Assembly: GCA_938039195.1 (NCBI GenBank)
Contig: CALHVK010000120.1
Location: 1-11,583, forward strand
Length of the DNA: 11,583 nucleotides
Direction of reading: 5' to 3'
DNA from: an uncultured Carnobacteriaceae bacterium
GTDB taxonomy: Bacteria; Bacillota; Bacilli; Lactobacillales; Aerococcaceae
The translations under genes were made by a program, and so were the position numbers. Under the pieces are notes generated by a model. It did no database searches, was not told the DNA's origin, and saw only the letters and a program-made list of their open reading frames with translations. Positions 6,597 through 11,583 of the stretch are shown here, piece after piece. Each line of letters opens with the position of its first letter. The first letter of the stretch is position 1.

Positions 6597-8378
6597 GTGA
6601 AGATCGGAAGAATCGTAAAAGTATCAGGTCCTCTTGTGACTGCTGAAGGAATGGAAGATGCGAATATTCAAGATATTTGTCGTGTAGGTCATCTAGGCCT
6701 TATCGGTGAAATCATCGAAATGCGTAAAGATATTGCATCCATTCAAGTATATGAAGAAACTTCAGGAATTGGACCAGGAGAACCCGTCGAAACAACAGGG
6801 GAAGCATTATCTGTTGAATTGGCGCCAGGGATTGTATCTCAAATGTTTGATGGGATTCAACGTCCCCTCAATAAATTTAAAGAAGTATCACAAAGTGACT
6901 TCTTAGTCCGCGGAACAAACGTGGATGCACTTGACCGTGAAAAAGAGTGGGAATTCATTCCTACTGCAACAGTAGGTCAAGAAGTAGAAGCCGGAGACAT
7001 TATTGGTTATGTACAAGAAACAAAAGTTGTACAACATAAAATCATGGTGCCTTACGGTGTTAAAGGTAAATTAGTAAAAGTGGAAGCTGGAAACTTCAAA
7101 ATTGAAGATACAGTGTACCAAATCGAAACAGAATCAGGCGTCCGTGATTTCAACTTAATTCAACGTTGGCCAGTGCGTCGTGGTCGTCCGTATAAAGTAA
7201 AGAAAAACACGGAAGTTCCAATGTTAACAGGACAACGTGTTATCGATACTTTCTTCCCAGTTACAAAAGGGGGAGCAGCAGCTGTACCAGGACCATTCGG
7301 AGCTGGTAAAACAGTGGTGCAACACCAAATCGCGAAATGGGCAGACGTGGATATCGTAGTATACGTAGGTTGTGGGGAACGTGGAAACGAAATGACAGAC
7401 GTATTGAACGAATTCCCTGAATTGATTGACCCAACAACTGGCGAATCCATCATGGAACGTACAATCTTAATCGCAAACACTTCTAACATGCCGGTAGCGG
7501 CTCGTGAAGCGTCTATTTATACAGGAATTACCATTGCGGAATACTTCCGTGATATGGGATATAACGTAGCTATCATGGCAGACTCAACTTCACGTTGGGC
7601 AGAGGCGCTTCGTGAAATGTCTGGACGTCTAGAAGAAATGCCAGGGGACGAAGGTTACCCAGCTTACTTAGGAAGCCGTATCGCAGAATACTACGAACGT
7701 GCAGGACGTGTTGAAACATTAGGTAGTGATGGCCGTGAAGGGACGATCACAGCTATCGGTGCCGTATCACCTCCAGGGGGAGATACATCTGAACCAGTTA
7801 CACAAAATACATTACGTGTAGCGAAAGTATTCTGGGGATTAGATGCAACATTGGCGCAAAAACGTCACTTCCCATCTATGAACTGGTTAACTTCTTACTC
7901 ATTGTATGACCCAGAAGTTGGTAAATACATGGATGAGAATGTGCATTCGAACTGGTCTGAATTTGTTCAACATGCAATGAACACATTACAAGAAGAAGCA
8001 AGCTTAGAAGAAATCGTTCGTTTAGTGGGTCTTGAATCATTATCTGAACGTGACCGTTTAACAATGACTATCGCGAAATCTCTTCGTGAAGACTTCTTAC
8101 AACAAAACGCGTTTGACGATGTCGATACATTTACATCACGCGAAAAACAATATCGTATGTTAGAGCTTATCTTAACGTTTGAAAAAGAAGCTCGTAAAGC
8201 GATGAAACTTGGTTCTTACTATGCGGAAATTATGGATGGAACAGAAGAAGTACGTGACCGTATTGCTCGTTCTAAATATATTCCAGAAGCTGAGATTGCA
8301 CGCTTTGAAGAAATTAAAGCGCAAATCAAAGCCGATATCGAAAAAACAATTCAACATGGAGGGATGACACATGCTTAA
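6597..8378 (+). CDS. ntpA: V-type ATPase catalytic subunit A
   Basis: The 593-residue catalytic subunit hydrolyses ATP in the A3B3 head and is the same length as E. hirae NtpA. The Walker A motif GPFGAGKT is at 232-239, with Lys238. Glu261 and Arg262 in GCGERGNE are the catalytic glutamate and its neighbour. A Walker B-like VAIMADSTSRWAEALRE follows, and the PPGGDTSEPVTQNT region is conserved. The A-type insert (the non-homologous region after the N-terminal beta barrel, about 110-190) is present, which separates it from F-type beta subunits. The start is GTG at 6597, giving VKIGRIVKVSGPLV, directly comparable to the E. hirae N-terminus. It overlaps ntpB by eight bases. Very high confidence for family and subunit. 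Confidence 0.98.
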   Translation: MKIGRIVKVSGPLVTAEGMEDANIQDICRVGHLGLIGEIIEMRKDIASIQVYEETSGIGPGEPVETTGEALSVELAPGIVSQMFDGIQRPLNKFKEVSQSDFLVRGTNVDALDREKEWEFIPTATVGQEVEAGDIIGYVQETKVVQHKIMVPYGVKGKLVKVEAGNFKIEDTVYQIETESGVRDFNLIQRWPVRRGRPYKVKKNTEVPMLTGQRVIDTFFPVTKGGAAAVPGPFGAGKTVVQHQIAKWADVDIVVYVGCGERGNEMTDVLNEFPELIDPTTGESIMERTILIANTSNMPVAAREASIYTGITIAEYFRDMGYNVAIMADSTSRWAEALREMSGRLEEMPGDEGYPAYLGSRIAEYYERAGRVETLGSDGREGTITAIGAVSPPGGDTSEPVTQNTLRVAKVFWGLDATLAQKRHFPSMNWLTSYSLYDPEVGKYMDENVHSNWSEFVQHAMNTLQEEASLEEIVRLVGLESLSERDRLTMTIAKSLREDFLQQNAFDDVDTFTSREKQYRMLELILTFEKEARKAMKLGSYYAEIMDGTEEVRDRIARSKYIPEAEIARFEEIKAQIKADIEKTIQHGGMTHA

Positions 8379-9747
8379 AGAGTATCGTACGATTAGTGAA
8401 GTTGTTGGCCCTTTAATGATGGTTGAACAAGTCGAAGGCGTTAAATATGATGAGTTGGTTGAAATCCAATTACAAAATGGTGAATTACGTCATGGACAAG
8501 TACTGGAAGTAAACGAAGATAAAGCGATGGTTCAGATTTTTGAAGGACCAAGCGGTATTAACATTCGTGATACAAAAGTACGTTTCCGTGGTAAACCATT
8601 ATCATTAAACGTATCTGAAGACATGATTGGTCGTATTTTTGATGGAATGGGGAACGTGATGGATAATGGTCCTGAAATCCTTCCAGAAGCGACTTTAGAC
8701 GTAAACGGACAAGCGATTAACCCAGTTTCTCGTGACTATCCGGATGAATTTATCCAAACAGGGATTTCTGCTATTGACCACTTGAACACACTTGTTCGTG
8801 GACAAAAATTACCAGTATTCTCTGGTTCAGGGCTTCCTCACAAAGAGTTAGCAGCCCAAATCGCGCGTCAAGCGACTGTATTAAACAGTGACGAAAAATT
8901 CGCAGTAGTATTTGCTGCAATGGGGATTACCTTCGACGAAGCGGAATACTTCATGGAAGACTTCCGTAAGACAGGGGCGATTGACCGTTCAGTGATGTTC
9001 CTTAATCTTGCTAGCGACCCAGCAATTGAACGTATTGCGACTCCAAAAATCGCTCTTACAACAGCTGAGTACTTAGCGTTTGAAAAAGGAATGCACGTAC
9101 TGGTTATCATGACAGACATGACCAACTACTGTGAAGCGCTTCGTGAAATTTCAGCGGCTCGTCGTGAAGTTCCAGGACGTCGTGGATATCCAGGTTACTT
9201 ATATACAAACCTTTCTACAATCTACGAACGTGCAGGACGTATTGTTGGGAAACCGGGATCTGTAACGCAAATTCCAATCCTTTCAATGCCTGAAGATGAT
9301 ATTACTCACCCAATCCCTGACTTAACAGGATATATTACAGAAGGACAAATTATTTTGGACCGTGCTCTTGATAAACAAGGGATTCAACCTCCAATTAACG
9401 TATTGCCTTCATTATCTCGTCTAAAAGATAAAGGTTCAGGTGAAGGAAAGACTCGTAAGGACCACGCGCCAACGATGAACCAATTATTCGCGGCTTATGC
9501 AACTGGTAAACAAGCTAAAGAACTTGCCGTTGTATTAGGGGAATCTGCATTATCGAAAACAGATAAGAAATATGTAGAATTCACTGAACGTTTCGAACGT
9601 GAATATGTTGGACAAGGCTTCTACAAGAACCGTTCTATTCAAGAAACATTGGACCTTGGATGGGAACTCTTATCAATCCTTCCACGTACGGAATTGAAAC
9701 GTATTAAGGATGAGTTATTAGATGAATACCTTCCGGAAGGGGAGTGA
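8371..9747 (+). CDS. ntpB: V-type ATPase regulatory subunit B
   Basis: This is the non-catalytic nucleotide-pocket subunit that alternates with A in the head. Its 458 residues equal E. hirae NtpB. In place of a Walker A motif it has SGSGLPHKE at 151-159, as usual for B subunits. The arginine finger that completes the catalytic site of subunit A is Arg350 in LPSLSRLKDKG. Other hallmarks are DEFIQTGISAIDHLNTLVRGQKLPVF (126-150), VIMTDMTNYCEALREISAARREVPGRRGYPGYLY and the C-terminal LPRTELKRIKDELLDEYLP. The ATG at 8371 lies seven bases after GGAGGG (8358-8363) and overlaps the end of ntpA, so the two equimolar subunits are probably translated in a coupled way. Confidence 0.98.
   Translation: MLKEYRTISEVVGPLMMVEQVEGVKYDELVEIQLQNGELRHGQVLEVNEDKAMVQIFEGPSGINIRDTKVRFRGKPLSLNVSEDMIGRIFDGMGNVMDNGPEILPEATLDVNGQAINPVSRDYPDEFIQTGISAIDHLNTLVRGQKLPVFSGSGLPHKELAAQIARQATVLNSDEKFAVVFAAMGITFDEAEYFMEDFRKTGAIDRSVMFLNLASDPAIERIATPKIALTTAEYLAFEKGMHVLVIMTDMTNYCEALREISAARREVPGRRGYPGYLYTNLSTIYERAGRIVGKPGSVTQIPILSMPEDDITHPIPDLTGYITEGQIILDRALDKQGIQPPINVLPSLSRLKDKGSGEGKTRKDHAPTMNQLFAAYATGKQAKELAVVLGESALSKTDKKYVEFTERFEREYVGQGFYKNRSIQETLDLGWELLSILPRTELKRIKDELLDEYLPEGE
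9738..9744 (+). promoter_or_regulatory. Ribosome-binding site fixing the TTG start of ntpD
   Basis: AGGGGAG lies eight bases ahead of the TTG at 9753. The in-frame GTG at 9744 would begin inside this site, so it is less likely to be the start. Confidence 0.7.
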
Positions 9748-9752
9748 TTCCT

Positions 9753-10385
9753 TTGACACGATTGAATGTCAAACCAACCCGTATGGAGTTGACAAAATTA
9801 AAGCATCGTCTTGTCGTGTCGAAAAGGGGGCATAAACTCCTAAAGGATAAACAAGATGAGTTAATGCGTCAGTTCATCGAATTAATTCGAAAAAATAATG
9901 CGTTACGTGAGGCGGTCGAAGGTCGTCTTGTGGAAGGGATGAAGAGCTTCGTTCTTGCAAAAGCAACGTTGGAAGAAGCGTTTATCGAAGAACTTGTGGC
10001 GATTCCACCACAAAGCGTATCCTTGGACCTTCAAGAAAAGAACATTATGAGTGTATATGTTCCAGAAATGCATTTCACAGTGAAAGATGAAACGGAGGAA
10101 AGTGACTTTAAATATGGTTACTTAAACTCGAACAGTGAGATTGATGATTCTGTAGAACAAATCTCAAATGTATTAAATGAATTGCTAGAATTGACCGAGA
10201 TTGAAAAAACTTGTCAATTGCTAGCAGATGAAATCGAGAAAACAAGACGACGTGTAAACGCCCTTGAATATCGATTGATCCCACAATTAGAAGAAACGAT
10301 TTACTTTATCGAAATGAAACTTGAAGAAAACGAGAGAGCAAGTATCACTCGTATTATGAAAGTGAAAGATATGGGACAAAAATAA
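9753..10385 (+). CDS. ntpD: V-type ATPase subunit D (central axle)
   Basis: Subunit D is the coiled-coil shaft that inserts into the A3B3 head and rotates with subunit F. The 210-residue product shows the family signatures LNVKPTRMELTKLKHRL at the N-terminus, GHKLLKDKQDELMRQF near 26-41, and EKTRRRVNALEYRLIPQLEETI near the C-terminus, with long N- and C-terminal helices. I chose TTG at 9753 (MTRLNVKPTRM) over GTG at 9744, because of the ribosome-binding site and because E. hirae NtpD begins at the matching residue. The start is five bases after the ntpB stop. It is the last gene of the operon, followed eight bases later by a strong terminator. No ntpH-like or ntpJ-like gene comes after it. 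Confidence 0.96.
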   Translation: MTRLNVKPTRMELTKLKHRLVVSKRGHKLLKDKQDELMRQFIELIRKNNALREAVEGRLVEGMKSFVLAKATLEEAFIEELVAIPPQSVSLDLQEKNIMSVYVPEMHFTVKDETEESDFKYGYLNSNSEIDDSVEQISNVLNELLELTEIEKTCQLLADEIEKTRRRVNALEYRLIPQLEETIYFIEMKLEENERASITRIMKVKDMGQK

Positions 10386-10392
10386 CGAAAAG

Positions 10393-10426
10393 AAGACTCC
10401 TAGCAAAGGTTGCTAGGAGTCTTTTT
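10393..10426 (+). terminator. Intrinsic terminator of the ntp operon
   Basis: A perfect 14-bp stem (10393-10406 with 10410-10423) with a three-base loop AGG is followed by further T residues to 10426, eight bases after the ntpD stop. This separates the V-ATPase transcript from the downstream glycosidase. The T-tract is short beyond the stem, but the stem's last two pairs also lie in it. Confidence 0.95.
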
Positions 10427-10458
10427 GATTTAATTCCGTTATTTCTTTGAAGAAACTA

Positions 10459-10472
10459 TGAAAGCGTTTTAA
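10459..10472 (+). promoter_or_regulatory. cre-like site, upstream copy
   Basis: TGAAAGCGTTTTAA, preceded by A, agrees with the Firmicutes catabolite-responsive pattern WTGAAARCGYTTW. It differs from the classic B. subtilis form only at the penultimate base. It is centred about 87 bases upstream of a second such site. CcpA-HPr(Ser-P) binding here is an inference from the motif. Confidence 0.6.
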
Positions 10473-10530
10473 AAAGAACAAAATAGTACTAGTAAAGAGC
10501 AAAAAAGTCCAAGTGGCATCGCAAAGGAAG

Positions 10531-10539
10531 TGCTAAAAT
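10531..10539 (+). promoter_or_regulatory. Extended -10 promoter of the GH101 gene
   Basis: TGCTAAAAT reads as a TGn extension followed by TAAAAT (five of six bases to TATAAT). No good -35 lies 17 bases upstream, which an extended -10 can tolerate. Transcription would start near 10546, on the downstream cre-like site. The rest of the 10386-10578 gap holds the terminator and two cre-like sites; nothing coding is seen. Confidence 0.5.
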
Positions 10540-10545
10540 TAATTA

Positions 10546-10561
10546 TGTAAACGTTTTTACA
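10546..10561 (+). promoter_or_regulatory. cre-like operator at the GH101 transcription start
   Basis: TGTAAACGTTTTTACA is a palindrome (TGTAAA/TTTACA around CGTT) and fits the cre consensus TGWAANCGNTNWCA in 13 of 14 positions. It overlaps the expected start of transcription, the usual position for repression by CcpA or another LacI-family regulator. Confidence 0.65.
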
Positions 10562-10578
10562 AATCAAGGAGGGGTATT

Positions 10579-11583
10579 ATGTATAATCGTCAAAATATGG
10601 AGAAGAGACAGCGCTTCTCTATTAGAAAGCTCACTGTTGGTACATGTTCAGTTATCATCGGTGCTTTCTTTTTTGGCACACTTCAACCAGTTTCTGCAAC
10701 TGAAGCTGCTGCAACAGAGGTAGTAGCGACAGCCGTAGAAAACACGCCAAGTGAGGCGGCGGCCACTGCTGATGAGAAACCAGCAGTAGAATCTGGTGCC
10801 ACTGCAACTGAAGTAGCGCCAAAAGAAGAAAAAGAAGCAGTTTCTAATGAAGCTGCAAACACGGAGGCAACTGATAAAGTAGAAGAAAAAGCTACTGAAG
10901 CTGCAACCGAAAAAGAGGAGGCTAAACCTGCTGAAGCTAAGCCTGCTGAAGCTAAACCAACTGAGGAAAAACCAGCAGAAGCAGCAACAGGTGAAACTCG
11001 TGAAGCGACTGGTGAAACTCGTGAAGCAAGAGCCGAAGTGAAAAAAGAGTGGGACTCAGTAAGCCGTGTGAAAGGGAATGTTGAAGTCGTTGAAGAAGGC
11101 GGAGTACGCTACAACAAATTAACTTCAACTGATAGAAACGACAATGGAGCAAACGAAGCTTTATTTGAAAAAGCTGGCTTACAAGCGGATGCGGAAGGAA
11201 ATGTAAGCGTTGACTTAACGTTTAAGGCAAACACTCCTCCAGCTGAAACTCGCTTTGGGGTATATCTAAAATATAAAGATAATGACAACAATATCTTTGT
11301 AGGGTATGACAAGGGCGGTTGGTTCTGGCAATACAAAGGACCAGGTGTAAACACATGGTATAGCAAGACTCGTGTAGAAGCACCGAATGTAGGTGAAGAA
11401 AACCACCTATCTATCGTTTACAAGAAAGACGGTCAATTAAATGCTACAAATAATGGACAATCTTTATTTAGCACAGAAGTCGTTCCAGAAGCTGTCAAGA
11501 ACGCTTTAGCTGATGTCAATAAAGTTTACCTTAAAGCAGGTACTTACGGTACAGAATTATCATCTGTATCCATTAAAGCGGAT
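10579..11583 (+). CDS. YSIRK-signal GH101 endo-alpha-N-acetylgalactosaminidase, N-terminal part (runs off the window)
   Basis: Only the first 335 codons are present, with no stop. Residues 1-40 form a YSIRK-type signal peptide: basic start, FSIRK at 13-17, hydrophobic core VGTCSVIIGAFFFG, probable cleavage after VSA (38-40). Residues 41 to about 155 are a low-complexity Ala/Glu/Thr/Lys/Pro linker with short repeats (AKPAE three times in variant form, TGETREA twice), probably crossing the cell wall. From about 157 the sequence closely resembles the N-terminal domain of pneumococcal GH101: GGVRYNKLTST, ALFEKAGL, VDLTFK, RFGVYLKYKD, IFVGYDKGGWFWQYK, DGQLNATNN and VYLKAGTYG. By that match the full protein should release the core-1 disaccharide from mucin-type O-glycans at the cell surface. 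The catalytic barrel and any LPXTG anchor lie outside the window. The start has AAGGAGGGG (10566-10574) four bases upstream. Two cre-like sites suggest carbon control. Confidence 0.88.
   Translation, partial: MYNRQNMEKRQRFSIRKLTVGTCSVIIGAFFFGTLQPVSATEAAATEVVATAVENTPSEAAATADEKPAVESGATATEVAPKEEKEAVSNEAANTEATDKVEEKATEAATEKEEAKPAEAKPAEAKPTEEKPAEAATGETREATGETREARAEVKKEWDSVSRVKGNVEVVEEGGVRYNKLTSTDRNDNGANEALFEKAGLQADAEGNVSVDLTFKANTPPAETRFGVYLKYKDNDNNIFVGYDKGGWFWQYKGPGVNTWYSKTRVEAPNVGEENHLSIVYKKDGQLNATNNGQSLFSTEVVPEAVKNALADVNKVYLKAGTYGTELSSVSIKAD
10921..10965 (+). repeat. Three 15-base direct repeats in the surface-protein linker
   Basis: Three in-frame copies (10921-10935, 10936-10950 and 10951-10965) encode AKPAE, AKPAE and AKPTE. 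The first two differ at one base; the third is more diverged. They fall in the wall-spanning linker, where repeat number often varies between strains. Confidence 0.75.
10987..11028 (+). repeat. Two 21-base direct repeats in the surface-protein linker
   Basis: Two adjacent copies (10987-11007 and 11008-11028) each encode TGETREA and differ only at third codon positions. They end just before the folded N-terminal domain of the GH101 protein. Confidence 0.8.

Noticed and set aside
10482..10493. TAGTACTA/ACTAGT short palindromes between the two cre-like sites
   Set aside because: They are too short and have no consensus match; no function can be supported.

Overview
The window joins two blocks that look as if they come from different bacteria. 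Positions 1 to about 1360 carry, on the minus strand, a complete type II (Gram-negative, hexameric-type) citrate synthase that resembles those of Betaproteobacteria such as Neisseriaceae. It has its own Shine-Dalgarno sequence and a downstream intrinsic terminator. From about 1361 to the right end the sequence is more AT-rich and clearly low-GC Gram-positive. It has strong GGAGG ribosome-binding sites, TTG and GTG starts, an Enterococcus-type V-ATPase operon and a YSIRK-signal surface protein. An oral Lactobacillales host (Granulicatella or Streptococcus-like) is my inference for this larger block. Type II gltA is not expected there, so the join at about 1360 is either a chimeric assembly or amplification artefact, or a recent transfer.

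Layout: (1) gltA, minus strand, 63-1346. (2) A small unrecognised gene, minus strand, 1358-1642, whose end coincides with the join. It is driven by a near-perfect promoter with two LexA/DinR-like SOS boxes. (3) A divergent intergenic region, 1643-1871, holding that promoter and the promoter of the V-ATPase operon, plus a GAAA-tetraloop hairpin in the operon leader. (4) A nine-gene V-type ATPase operon, 1872-10385, in the order ntpF-I-K-E-C-G-A-B-D of Enterococcus hirae, closed by a 14-bp-stem terminator. The ntpH and ntpJ genes that follow in E. hirae are absent. (5) A 193-bp intergenic region with two catabolite-responsive (cre-like) sites. (6) The first 335 codons of a secreted, probably wall-anchored GH101 endo-alpha-N-acetylgalactosaminidase, which runs off the right edge.

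The nine ntp products form one rotary enzyme: A3B3 catalytic head, D-F(G) central axle, C as the coupling to the rotor, a ring of K proteolipids with the a-type stator I, and E/F(ntpF) peripheral stalks. All the sodium-ligand residues known from the E. hirae K ring are present, so I infer a Na+-coupled enzyme. The right-hand gene would strip mucin-type O-glycans and appears to be under CcpA carbon control. No tRNA, rRNA, CRISPR or insertion sequence was seen.
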